A stretch of DNA of 64,000 nucleotides from Euphorbia lathyris (lineage: Eukaryota; Streptophyta; Magnoliopsida; Malpighiales; Euphorbiaceae): assembly GCF_963576675.1 (NCBI RefSeq), contig NC_088911.1, forward strand, positions 137,643,929 through 137,707,928. The letters run 5' to 3'. Under the pieces are notes generated by a model. That model saw only the letters and a program-made list of their open reading frames with translations, was not told the DNA's origin and made no database searches. This document shows positions 10,304 through 20,787 of the stretch, piece by piece. Within the stretch, counting starts at the first letter, position 1. Each line of letters opens with the position of its first letter. A program made the position numbers and the translations under genes.

Positions 10304-10589
10304 TGAATTTCTCCTTAAATTTCCTTTTTTTCTGTCTGAACTGCATATGTTATAGGGGAAAGTTCAAATAAAATCCCTGTGGTTTCACTAATTTTCAGAT
10401 AAAGGACTGTGGTTTACTTTTTGTCAAAACGAGGACTGAGGTTTCCCACTGGGTCAAAAGGGGCATTTGCCCAAAAAAATGTTTTTTTTCCCCAAAACGA
10501 CGTGGTTTTGGTTTAAGCTTTTTAATTTAGAAAACAGAAGAACAGCAGAGGTAGGGAGGGACGGATTTTTGCTTCTCTCGCTCGAGAGA

Positions 10590-10720
10590 GAACATACAAC
10601 GCAAACGTGTGACGCCCCTCCTCTCCAGCGAACGCAACGCCGACGCCGACGCCCCTCCTCTCCTCCTCCAGCAAACGAGTCGACGACGCCTCTCCTCCTC
10701 CGGCCGGCCACACATTTCAG
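10590..10720 (+). other. Candidate first (non-coding) exon of INTS3
   Basis: An unusually GC-rich island (repeated gacgcc, ctcctc and cgg motifs) in AT-rich surroundings, ending in a good splice donor (CAG then gttagt at 10,721). A fitting acceptor (tgcattag, ending at 12,284) lies 11 bases before the INTS3 ATG. This would give a 1.56-kb 5'UTR intron, a common arrangement in plant genes. That intron contains a 60-bp near-duplicate (about 10,925-11,030), a C18 run (11,670-11,687) and fragments with MULE- and hAT-like ends. Transcript evidence is absent, so this is an inference. Confidence 0.35.
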
Positions 10721-12295
10721 GTTAGTTTAACTTTTTGTCCTTCAATTTTAATTTTAGGTTAATTTTTGACATGAACTTCTAGAACAGGATTGATATGAAC
10801 TTCAAGTTAAACTAACCTGATAATTGGTACAAAATTTCATTTATCCTTGTGATTTTTCTTGTTATAGTGTTTTGTCTTGGATCGGGAACAGGATATGTTT
10901 ATAGAATTAGGAACAGTGTCTGTATTTTGGATATTTAGGTTGGTAACTAAGTTCGAACATGTAGACTTGCATCGGGAACAGGATATTGTATTTTGGATAT
11001 TTAGGTTGGTAACTAAGTTCAAACCTGTAGACCACGTGATTTGAATTTGAGGCGCCTGGTTAATGTTAAAAGACCTGGGTGTTCATTAGAATTTAGAGCA
11101 AAGAACTGGCAAAAAAAAAAACAAGGCCTGTCTAGAAATTAGTTAGTTGGAGAAATGAATGAAACAAATAGCAAACCATGAAGAAGAAAAAACAACAAAT
11201 TAAAGGAGGATATTGGTTCAAGTTGCTTATAACCACATTTCCATGAGTTTAGGTGAGTTATGCAGTGAAGTGCTTTTATCATTAGACATATGTTTCGAAT
11301 ACTAAATTTTATCAAGACTAACTTCTACTTTCAAGTTACTGTTGACAGGACTTCAATTGTTGTCATCTTGCTCTTTACAGAAATTCCTCTGATATTCAAC
11401 ACAAAATTAATGTTCAAACCCACACAAACTGATTTAACACTCATGTTAGAAACTATTGTTAGCCATTAAACTGATTTAACATTCATGTTAGCCACTAAAC
11501 TATTGTTTGCTGTGTTTTTTATAAGTTTAATCAAATTGATAAAATGTTTATTCATGGAGTAATTTGATTGATAGTTAGGGGTAAAATTGCTCCTAACCCA
11601 AAACGTTAAGGGTATGTTTGCTCTTGGCTACAAAAATTAGTCTAAAAAAAAATTTTACGTAGAGGTTTGCCCCCCCCCCCCCCCCCCTCCCTCAAATCCT
11701 GGATTCGCCATTGCAATGAACAAGAATGAACCCATATTGCATGAATTTACTTGTCAATGGTATATTTCCCTTGTGCTGTAAGTTTTTATATTTTAAATAA
11801 ATCTTGTAAATCTGATTTTTATGACTAGTATTGAATTTATTAGTTTAAGCTACACATGTGTTGATTTATTTATGTAATAGATAAAATAAACAAAAAATTA
11901 ATAACATATAACTACTTATCTTACTAACTCTGGTGCTTTAATATTGAAACATCATGTTAGAAAATAGCCAACTTTTAGTGCCATTAAGAGGCAGTAACTT
12001 GTTATCTTATTTGTTGGAAGTGCTTTTTACCAGTGCTTTGAACATGATATAGCTGTAAAGAATCAAAGGTTATCAAGCAAGGAAGAAGGGGAAAAACCAT
12101 TGCAGCTGAAATTCAGTTGCCAGCCAATTCAAGTTTGGTGGAAGGTTATTAATCACTTGAGACACTTTTCACTGCCTAACAGGTGAACTTCAAATGTGCA
12201 TCTCTTCCTTGCTCTTGTCACATCTTATTTATATAAAATTATGAATTCCTATTTTAATTCTTTTCTTTCTTATTATTGCATTAGGTGAATGTATT

Positions 12296-15265
12296 ATGGC
12301 CTCAAAGCTATTTAAAATTGGTACTTATGAAGCTAAAATTCAGCTAGAAGTATGTTTGAGACAAGCCTTTGAGGAGCTTGAACCCAAACTAAGACCTCCA
12401 TTTTCCCTGGCTATTCCAAGCCCACAAGAATACTTACAGCTCAATCGTGCCATTCTTTATGGGGTTTTAACTGAACCGCAGTTGGCCAAAACCCATATTA
12501 AGCATCTACATGCTATTGTTACTGATGGGTATGCCTTTTTTGTTGGCCTGATTGTCAATCTCATCAATGATTTTTATGTTAAGCTTGTTGAGTCGGCAAA
12601 GTTTCAGTTAATCTGGGTTGTTAAAGAAATGTTTGGTGTTTTAGGAGTGGGTTTTGATGGATTGTTAGTGTCCTTGTTGAGGCAAATTATTGGTGGGGAT
12701 TTTAGTGATGGGAATTTGTATTTGTGTTTTGAGCTGGTGAGCCTTTTCCTTAGCGAATGGCATTGTTTACTAGAAGAAGCGCCACTCTTTTTGACTAATG
12801 CACTTTACGTCTATCTGAGATTGCTAGCGGATCATTGTAGGATATTGAACAATGCAAAACTAGAGTCGTTGAAACTGTTGGAAATTGAGTTTTGTATTAA
12901 GATGTTGAGAGAGCAATTTCTATTGTCTATGAAGATTGGGAGGGACCTTATTAGATTACTGCAAGATTTGGTTCATGTCCCTGCATTTCGACCCATATGG
13001 AAAGACTTGGTACTGAACCCAGGTGAGTTTAAGACTCCTGGTTTTTCAGATATTTCTCAACTATATAGCTGCAGAACTTCAAGTCGATACTTTTTGCTTC
13101 GGATAACTCCAGAAATGGAAACTCAATTGAGGTTTTTACTGACACATATTAAGTTTGGGAGTCAAAGGCGGCATCAGTCATGGTTTGCTAAGAAGTTTCT
13201 TTTTGCTCCAGAGAGAGAGACTCTCATAGTTGATATTGTTCGATTTATATGTTGTGCACACCACCCATCTAATGAAATTATTCAGTCAGACATCATACCA
13301 AGATGGGCTGTTATAGGCTGGCTACTGAAAACATGCAGAAAGAATCATGTCCAAGCCAATGCGAAGTTGGCTTTATTTTATGACTGGCTTTTTTTTGATG
13401 AAGCAACTGATAATCTAATGAATATTGAGCCAGGTATGCTATTGATGATATGCTCAATTCACAAATATATTGACATGACCCACTCTCTTCTTGAATTTTT
13501 GTTGCTAGTTGGAGAAAATTATGATCTTGATCATTCTCATGTAAGTATAAGGGGTCTGTCCTCAGCTTTCAATGTACTTGTCCAGAAAGGAGTTGTTCGC
13601 TCCCTGGATGTTTTGACATCTTGTAATGCACTTTCTCCCTTTCTAAAAGAGAGACTTGGGAGATTATTGTCAAGTTCGAAAGCTGGAACAATTAACAAAT
13701 CACTGCCAGTCCTTCCTCTTTGTGCTGCACCACATTTTAATTCGGAAAATCTATCCTTTCCTGAAACTCAAGCACCATCTGTAGAACAACCTACTGCAGG
13801 CAAAGTGGATGTTAGGCTGAGTGCTGAGCCTCTTAGTACTTCTGTTACTGTTTCAGGTGGCTTGGTTACTAAATGTCCATTACTTACCTCCTGTGAAAGT
13901 CAAGTTGGTGTAGTAGAGAGTTTGATGCAAAATTTGGGTAATGCTACAATGAAGTCAAATACAATGAGTCTCCAGATTTTGGAAGCAATACTTTTGTCAT
14001 TTGTGAATCTAGATAATCAATCACCGTTAAATGTTTCATTTTCTCCTGAAAATTTATGCTCAAGAATGGAAGATCAATTTAAATCACTTGGTTGGCAGTT
14101 GTTTGCTCCTCCAGATTGCGATCCTAGTGCTTCTTGCTTTCAGATTAGGTCAGCCACATCCTTAATTGCTCGTACCTTTATATTTTCCCAGCATGAGATA
14201 ATACAAGGAATGCTTTTATTCTGGTCCAGAAGGGGGTTTTCTGTAGGAGCTTATTTATTATATTATGCATCACAGCTAGCTTATGAAGCACATGTAGCAG
14301 GTTACTCAGGCGATCGCATGGTTGACAACAGTACTGCTAAATTGTGCGAGTCTGGCATGCCTTTCTTGATCTTTCATGTCAATGGTTATTTTTCTTTTCT
14401 TAATGGTACAACAGAACCTTCTCATGAAGAAGTTGTCCTAACAGCTAACATGGACAAGAAGTTGATTATTAAGTTGGTAGAAGATGCTTTTGCTGCTTAC
14501 AAATGTTTTCTCAAGTGTTCTAAAACAATCGTGCACAAAGATGGCAAATCCCTGTCAAAACTTATTCTCAGTGACATTGTTTTATGTTTGCAATGGGAAA
14601 GTGAAAAGGCAAAAAAAATCTTCAGCAGCGTGTTTCGTTATCTTTCTGATGTATGTATGGGTGATGAAAACATTATCAGGTTTCTTATTAATCAGTTGGA
14701 TCATACTGATTTTGTTAATTTACAGTTTGAGATTGGGTTGAAAAAGTTCTCTATGTTCGGGGAGAGCACTGAAATCATTTTCCCTTTGATAAAAAGATCA
14801 ATGACTTGGGATTCTTTGGAGCAGCATAAATTCTGGGCCTTGATGAGATCGGAGCTTGCAGTGTCCGAAGTCGAGGTGGAGAAGATCATCTTACAGTTTT
14901 TGTACTGTGATGATCTTGATCCAAATATTAGTGCCATTGCAGTTGGAGGTCTTCTTACATTGTGCAGTAGTTGTGCACCATCAGCTGAGCTTGTTAGCGC
15001 AATCATGTTACTGCCGAATAATGTGTTCCAGGACTTTGCTGCTACAACTTTGGCTACCTGGGTTGTGTCTAATCCTGCTATGTTGATTGACAGTTTGGCT
15101 AAATTTTCAGAGCAAATTAATGACAAGAAGTGTAATGCCATTGATTTAGCTGGGCTTACAATTAACCATTCTGCAGTATTATGGTTGTTAAGTTATTTTA
15201 GTGCGAAGGGGATGAACGTATCAGATATTTTTAGCAATTTCCCATCAAGTAATCCTGGTGGCTAA
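12296..15265 (+). CDS. INTS3: Integrator complex subunit 3 homologue, 989 codons in one exon
   Basis: This is the scaffold subunit of the Integrator complex, which processes snRNA 3' ends and attenuates Pol II transcription; in animals INTS3 also nucleates the SOSS single-strand DNA-binding complex. The N-terminal Ints3 domain is clear. Hallmarks include YLQLNRAILYGVL (residues about 44-56), WKDLVLNPGEF (about 238-248), a TPEME core (about 273-277), HPSNEIIQSDIIPRWA (about 320-335) and NAKLALFYDWLFF (about 350-362). A less conserved serine-rich stretch (about 460-530) is followed by helical repeats to residue 989. The length is close to the ~1,040 residues of animal INTS3. The ATG follows an intron-like acceptor and begins conserved sequence. 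The frame ends at TAA (15,263-15,265), but coding-like sequence continues to a splice donor 36 bases further on, so the C-terminus may be prematurely cut. Confidence 0.85.
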   Translation: MASKLFKIGTYEAKIQLEVCLRQAFEELEPKLRPPFSLAIPSPQEYLQLNRAILYGVLTEPQLAKTHIKHLHAIVTDGYAFFVGLIVNLINDFYVKLVESAKFQLIWVVKEMFGVLGVGFDGLLVSLLRQIIGGDFSDGNLYLCFELVSLFLSEWHCLLEEAPLFLTNALYVYLRLLADHCRILNNAKLESLKLLEIEFCIKMLREQFLLSMKIGRDLIRLLQDLVHVPAFRPIWKDLVLNPGEFKTPGFSDISQLYSCRTSSRYFLLRITPEMETQLRFLLTHIKFGSQRRHQSWFAKKFLFAPERETLIVDIVRFICCAHHPSNEIIQSDIIPRWAVIGWLLKTCRKNHVQANAKLALFYDWLFFDEATDNLMNIEPGMLLMICSIHKYIDMTHSLLEFLLLVGENYDLDHSHVSIRGLSSAFNVLVQKGVVRSLDVLTSCNALSPFLKERLGRLLSSSKAGTINKSLPVLPLCAAPHFNSENLSFPETQAPSVEQPTAGKVDVRLSAEPLSTSVTVSGGLVTKCPLLTSCESQVGVVESLMQNLGNATMKSNTMSLQILEAILLSFVNLDNQSPLNVSFSPENLCSRMEDQFKSLGWQLFAPPDCDPSASCFQIRSATSLIARTFIFSQHEIIQGMLLFWSRRGFSVGAYLLYYASQLAYEAHVAGYSGDRMVDNSTAKLCESGMPFLIFHVNGYFSFLNGTTEPSHEEVVLTANMDKKLIIKLVEDAFAAYKCFLKCSKTIVHKDGKSLSKLILSDIVLCLQWESEKAKKIFSSVFRYLSDVCMGDENIIRFLINQLDHTDFVNLQFEIGLKKFSMFGESTEIIFPLIKRSMTWDSLEQHKFWALMRSELAVSEVEVEKIILQFLYCDDLDPNISAIAVGGLLTLCSSCAPSAELVSAIMLLPNNVFQDFAATTLATWVVSNPAMLIDSLAKFSEQINDKKCNAIDLAGLTINHSAVLWLLSYFSAKGMNVSDIFSNFPSSNPGG

Positions 15266-16713
15266 GTGGCACAGAAATCATGGCGAGATGCTGATAATGA
15301 GGTAAGCATGACTGCAACATATTTAATATGGTCTAGTGATAAGAATTTAAGTTTTATTTTTGGGAGATAGATTGGATGAAATTATTAAAGTTATTCAATA
15401 CGAAATGATGCACAATATGCACAAAAGTTCCTATATTTTGTATCTAGGCAGTGGCATTTCATGTAAGTAGGTCACGTTCATGTAAGTAAAGTATGATATT
15501 TTGCTTATAAGGCGAGTCTCAAGATCATGTGCTTGAAGAGCTGATAGGTTTGCTAGATACTTGGTCCTTAATTAAGCATTGTTCAGGTTTAGTTACTAGT
15601 TTACTACCTTATTTTTTTCTATCTTCCTATAAGATGATATTCTATGTTGTTCGATTTTTCGCAGTCCAAGCATGATTTGAAAGACAAGAATCTTGATAAG
15701 GAAATTTCCTGAGGGCATTGCTGTCATTGATCTCAAGGATGCATAACCAACTGGGATGGAGGATTTGCAGGTATGATTAAAAAACTGTTTTCATGTTTAT
15801 GTCGACATGTTGATATTACTGTTTCGTTTCATTCTCTATGAATGAATCTATGCGGGAATAAAGTTATGTTGCCTCAATTATGCAAACAAAATCTTTGCAA
15901 ATGGGAAATATTGTGTCTATTACTAAGTTGAAACTTTTCTTCGGGTGCATCAACATATCCAGGATGAGTGAAAATTGATCTTGACATTCTACACTTGTTT
16001 CTCCTTCTTGGTCTTCAAAATCCATTCGGCTAGAATTTTTTGATATCTTGCTTTTAATCTTGTCCGTTTGTATTGCTTGTATCACACTAGCACACTATAA
16101 GGCACTAGGATTGTAAAATTACTATTATGTTTGCAGGCCTTAAAAAAGTGCAGGGCAGATTCTGTTGCTGTCAAAGTTTGATTCGCAGGACATTGCCTAC
16201 CGAAATGACACTAGGGCAGTAATTAAGGTGGATGATGAAGTTAAGCAGCTCTTTCGGGGCATAGAACTGCCTCAGGATATGCTCGGTATCAAGAAGGATT
16301 TACAGAAGAATGGTATGGAACCTGCTACAAACACCGCAAAGAGAGGGGCAGCAGCTCAGGTACAGGGCTGTTCCACCAAGGTAGATGATGAACTTAAGCA
16401 GCTCTTTCGACGCAGTTCTCTGCCTCGGGACATGCTTGATATCGAGAAGGATTTACAGAAGAATGGTGTGAAACCTGCCACAAACACTGCAAAGAGAAGG
16501 GCAGCAGCTCAGGTGCCGGGTAGTTCCACCAAAGTAGATTACCCTTGTGTAGATAATGAAGTTAAGCAGCTCTTCCGGGGCATAGAACTGCCTCTGGACA
16601 TGGTCGATATCAAGAAAGATTTACAGAAGAATGGCATGAAATCTGTTCCAAACAGCGGAAAGAGAACGGCTGCAGCTCGGGTATGGCATTTCCACCAAGC
16701 CCATGATCAATAA
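15266..16713 (+). pseudogene. Probable INTS3 3' exons with reading-frame breaks
   Basis: After the TAA the frame reads on as VAQKSWRDADNE to a donor (gtaagc at 15,302). A second exon-like piece (15,665-15,770, acceptor gcag, donor gtatga) reads in phase and then stops at TGA after DKEIS. One frame over it reads FLRALLSLISRMHNQLGW, which looks like real helical protein. A third piece starts after ttgcag at 16,137 and also needs a frame change (near 16,160) to enter the 182-codon frame at 16,165. At least three breaks in series suggest a decayed 3' end. The alternative is different splicing. The protein family of the last part is not one I recognise on its own. Confidence 0.5.
16225..16713 (+). 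repeat. Three tandem 153-bp coding repeats
   Basis: Within the 182-codon frame, a 51-residue unit recurs at 16,225-16,377, 16,378-16,530 and 16,531-16,713. The unit runs K-V-D-D-E-(V/L)-K-Q-L-F-R then LP.DM..I.KDLQKNG then A.KR.AAA. The third unit has four extra residues near its start and a diverged end. Substitutions between units are partly conservative. The repeat may be an amplification of a C-terminal exon of the INTS3 locus or of an unrelated gene. Confidence 0.85.
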
Positions 16714-16935
16714 GAAGAAGCATGAGATTAGCAAGAGGACTAAGCTGACATATCTCAGCTTCCAGAGCCTTTTCAGAATCTTGGTTCTTAGAACTTGAAG
16801 AGTTCTCACAAGGAGTTGTCAAGCTAACTATGTTCAAGCAGCAAATTTTTTGTATATTTGTTTGTTTAATGTATCTTCTTCAATGTAAGAGTTCACATTG
16901 ATCCAATTTAATGTCAGTTTGTATCTTTTTTCCTG

Positions 16936-17252
16936 GAAAAATTACAAAAATGAACGTTGTGGTTTGATCGGTTGCAAAACCAGTTCTCGTCGTGTAAAAG
17001 TTTATAAGTTTATGAGTCAATTTTTAGGTTGTAATTTAGTTAATTTGCAAAATTAGATTTTGAATAATTTGCAAAGTCAGTCGTTTTAATTGTTTCAAGT
17101 CGTCCCTTTTAGGATAGTTAAGTCACGACAACAATTTTTGAAAGAATGACTGAGTTTGTAAACTCCAAAAAGTACAGATCTCTATTTGTAAGTTTTTAAA
17201 CCATATTGATTGGTTTTGCAAATCACTCAAACTGTAAGGTTTATCTTTGTAT
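16936..17252. mobile_element. Small MITE downstream of INTS3
   Basis: The left end (attacaaaaatgaacgttg, then tttgatcggttgcaaaacc) matches the inverted right end (ggttttgcaaatcactcaaac, then tttatctttgtatgt) imperfectly. No coding content. It lies just past the likely 3' UTR of the INTS3 locus (16,714-16,930). Confidence 0.45.
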
Positions 17253-17461
17253 GTTAGTTTATGTAGTTTGGTTCTTCGGTTTGATTTTAAGCCAATTAAA
17301 ACTGAACTAAATTAAATTCATCATTTCTATTAGAGATTTTAATTTAGTTATCAAGTATATTTCTTTTTTTTTTTTTTTGATATATTATAGTTAGACAGTA
17401 TTTTATTAAACTATAAGATTTATTTTTGAATTTTTATTTTATGTAATTTGGTTACATTAAA

Positions 17462-17590
17462 CAAAGGAAAATTACATCAAAGATGAAAAAAAACCCTTAA
17501 CCAACCCCATCCGGATGTGATTCGAACCCATGACCTCTAGAGTCATAGGTAAGCTCTCAACCAACAGGTTAAAAGCTTCACTACTAGTAG
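17462..17590 (-). mobile_element. tRNA-derived SINE-like fragment
   Basis: On the minus strand there is an A-box-like ttggttgagagc followed at the right distance by a B-box-like gggttcgaatcac, the internal Pol III promoter of tRNA-derived SINEs. Two ~60-bp direct repeats (attttaatttagttatcaag...) flank the area at about 17,337 and 17,590, suggesting a duplicated target or local rearrangement. Confidence 0.45.
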
Positions 17591-17837
17591 AGATTTTAAT
17601 TTAGTTATCAAGTATATTTTTTTTTTGATATATTATAGTTAGACAATAATTTTATTATTTATATTATAATTTTAAAATGATATTATCATTATGGTTGAAA
17701 TTAGTATTAATATTAGATGATCATGGTAAAAACATCTAGGTCAATTCAAAATTAAACTGAATCTATAAAATAAATACTGTAGCATCCAAATAATAAACAT
17801 CAACCAATGATGAAAACATACAAAGTAAGACTTAAAC

Positions 17838-18015
17838 CCTGTTCTTTTTGACTGAAATTAAATTAACTTAACTGAACTGAATGCTACTGAACTTAACTTA
17901 ACTACACTAAATAATTAATTGAATTTAACTTAACTAAACTGAACTGCATGATGCTGAACTGAACTGAACTGAACTGAACTTACTTATGCTGGAATTAAGT
18001 AAAAAAAAACAGGAC
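17838..18015. mobile_element. Short MITE with (AACTG)n interior
   Basis: The ends cctgttctttttgac and gtaaaaaaaaacagg are inverted. The interior is built from aact(g/t)aa-type units, including a clean ctgaa x5 run near 17,957-17,982. No gene. Confidence 0.45.
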
Positions 18016-18062
18016 CTTACTTTGTCCAAAACAAAGTAAACATAGCATCTACCTATTAGTAA

Positions 18063-18504
18063 GGTTTAAAGCACTATTTGGCCTCTGATCTATCTAACAT
18101 TTTACCATTTGGCCCCTGATCTATACCAAATTGGTAAAATTTCACCCAATTTGGATTCAAACTTAACCGAATCATTATCTCATTGATAAGTAACGATATT
18201 TTGACACTTGAATTTAATAGATTTTAGTATAGGATTTGTTTTTTGTTTTCTTTTTCTTTTTTTAATCTAATTAATTATTTTCATGTAATGTGGAAAAAAG
18301 AATTTTAAGAAATATCACGTTTCAGGTTTAAGTGTCAAAATATCGTTACTTATCAATGAGATAACGATTCTGTTAAGTATTCATAAAAATTAGATGAAAT
18401 TTCACCAAACGGGATAGGTGAAGGGTCAAATGTGACCAAATAATAGGTTAGGGGCCAAATGACACAATTTTAGATATATTAGGGGCCAAATAATGCTTTG
18501 AGCC
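18063..18504. mobile_element. MULE MITE with perfect 9-bp TSD
   Basis: The terminal inverted repeats ggtttaaagcactatttggcc and ggccaaataatgctttgagcc mirror each other. The 9-bp target duplication tattagtaa occurs at 18,054-18,062 and 18,505-18,513. Internal inverted blocks (gtgtcaaaatatcgttactt) extend the pairing. Related copies are at about 20,610-20,787 (cut by an RTE) and 49,107-49,556. Confidence 0.8.
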
Positions 18505-18964
18505 TATTAGTAACTTATATAAGAACTCTTCCCAAGAAAAAAAAAACTTATATAAGAAACTGAACTATATTTATTGAAATTATTATGTATGGTTATAGAA
18601 TTTTATCCATTTTAACATTATGTAACATCAACTTCAATTCTTAACATGATGGTCACTGAACTTTACACTTTTTAATATTGGTGGTCACTCAAATTTAACT
18701 AACTACTAAACATGACCGTTAACGACCTCAAAATGAAAATATTTAAGAATTAAAGTTTTCGTAACGGAATTTATCATAAAACCACATTTTATTATATTTT
18801 TTGGAGCTTTCTCTCTCTAAAAAATCACTTTCTCTCTCCTAACCAAACAACACCTAAATGATCTCAAAATTAAAATTTTCAAGAATTAGAGTTCCTTAAA
18901 ATATCATTCTCTTTGAGCTGTTTATTTTGATGCCGTTAACTATCATTTTGAGGCATTAAATGAG

Positions 18965-19690
18965 GGTAAATTTCATCTATGGTGTACAACCTTTACCCTA
19001 TTTCACACTTTGGTGTACAACTTTCAATTTGTCTCACTAATATGTACGAACTTAGGGGTGACCTCACACTGTGGTGTATAGCCGGTGAAAATGATCGGTC
19101 AACGCAAGTCAACGCGCCACCTCACCATTTTTAAACTTTAATTAAACACACTGATATGCAATTACCAAAATGCCCTTTATAAAAAAAATAAAAATACAAT
19201 CTCTCTCTTTTCACGGCTTCTTTCTCTCTCTAACTCTTATCCCACCCTAATAATAATTCCTCCTGAAAATTAATAAAGGGTTCATGAAATCATTCATGAA
19301 AAAGCATTTACAACAGCAGTTTTCTCCTAATCTCAATTCCCAAAGTATTTGAATATCATCTACATCTTAATCCATCTTTATTTGAAAGATCTTCTCTCCA
19401 ACCTTCGCATCGCCAAGAGTGCTAGATCGAATGATGCCATTGTGTTTTTAGAGCTCCTTCTTCCATAGTTAGAGAGAGAAGGAGTGGAGAGAGGAGTTGA
19501 GAGGGAAGAAGATGAATGGATGGAGAGATAGGGGTATAGAAGTAAATTTATATTAAGTGGTTGACTTTTTTTTTGACCGGTCAAAGCTGAGGTGTCGCGT
19601 TGACTAAGTATTGACCGGTTATTTTTACCTGCTGTACACCATAGTGGGAGGTCACCCCTAAGTTCGTACATATTAGTGAGACAAATTGAA
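18965..19690. mobile_element. MULE-like element of the ggtgtacaacctttac family
   Basis: The left end (gggtaaatttcatctatggt) and the right part (gtgggaggtcacccctaagttcgtacatattagtgag) are inverted with respect to each other over about 150 bp, with shared motifs gaccggtcaa and cttaggggtgacctcac. The right terminus is truncated. The same family forms the Pack-MULE at 22,610. Confidence 0.65.
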
Positions 19691-19794
19691 GATTGTACCT
19701 ATTAAATGACCACCGATATTAAAAAGTGTAAAATTTAATGTCAATACCGTTAAGAATTAAAGTTACAGCGGTCATACGTTCAAAATAGAGGACA

Positions 19795-19905
19795 ATGGAA
19801 AAACCAACTGCCAAGACCCCTCCCAATCGCTGTTGTGGGAGATTGATCCTGAGACCTCCCTACCAAGCGCAATCTCATGCTACCACTACGCCAACCAACG
19901 ATTGG
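19795..19905 (-). mobile_element. SINE-like fragment
   Basis: On the minus strand, ggttggcgtagtggtagcat resembles an A box, followed by a B-box-like aggtctcaggatcaatctccc. These are typical of plant tRNA-derived SINEs. The second copy, at about 44,395-44,515, retains 12 bases (gagctgttgcta) deleted here. Confidence 0.45.
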
Positions 19906-19984
19906 TTGAGGTTATTTATTTTTAGTTACGTGATATAATTATTTATTTGATTTTTTTTATTATATTCATGTGCTCATAAAATAA

Positions 19985-20787
19985 CGGAATAAATTACATT
20001 TATGGCCATTGAACTTTAACTTAATTAATATTATAACTACTAAACGTTACAATGTGACATGAAATTTGCTCGATTTTACAATTTTTAATATCATGTTTAC
20101 TAAACTTTGATACGTTCTTGAAAATGATAGTTGATGACTTTAAAATATAACATTTTAAGAATTGATGGTATTTTAAACAATTTCATTTTCAATTTTTTTC
20201 GTTTTGAAATTATTTAGCTATAGTTTGATTATGAGAGCAAAAATGAATGTTTAGAAAGCTCCATAAAGAGTGATTATTAATTTTTTGATGTTTCCATTTT
20301 ACGGCTCTCAATGGTTATTTTGAGAAATTAATTGAAATTCAATAATCATAATATCAAAAAGCGTAAAATTGAATGATTTTTATGTTACGATTTAAAATTT
20401 AATAGTGACATTGTTAAAATGAGTAAAGTGATCATGGAGGTAATTTACCCAATACTCATAATGTGCATTCTATTTCTTACATTAAAAATAATTATCTTAA
20501 AATATAATCCAAATTATTAGTAATATATTTTAATAATTTGTTGCTGCTTAAATGATAGATAGAAATCATTTGATGCTGAAGGTGGCTATTGATATTTTAG
20601 GCTTAAAGTGTCATTTAACCCTTAATTTATTTAAAATGTTTATCATTTGACATCCGATCTATTATTCTGCCACATTTAGCCTCTAAACTATTTCAATTGG
20701 TGAAATTTCATCCAATTTAGATGAAGACAAGACAAAACTATTATCCCTTTAATATATGGTAATATTTTGATACATGGACTTGACACG
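19985..20787. repeat. Two adjacent MITEs, inverted copy at 49,370-50,220
   Basis: A MULE-like MITE (about 19,994-20,452, inverted ends taaattacatttatggcca and ggaggtaatttaccc) is followed by part of a 'caatttaagcctaaa' MITE interrupted by the RTE at 20,788. The same pair occurs in reverse order and orientation at about 49,370-50,220, so the pair was present before one was copied. Confidence 0.7.

Larger units (their letters stand above)
18461..20118. repeat. Segment directly repeated at 42,828-44,725
   Basis: From atgacacaatttta (18,461) to ctttgatacgtt (about 20,115) this block recurs in the same orientation downstream of the intact E2 gene. It includes the last ~45 bases and one target duplication of the 18,063 MULE MITE, a MULE-like element (18,965-19,690) and a SINE-like piece. 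This copy lacks about 270 bp present at about 43,625-43,895. The other copy lacks about 40 bp present here near 19,603-19,645. Confidence 0.85.

Noticed and set aside
10454..10730. Several overlapping Arg-rich frames on both strands
   Set aside because: They come from a GC-rich simple-composition block best explained as a 5' UTR exon; frames on opposite strands cannot all be real.
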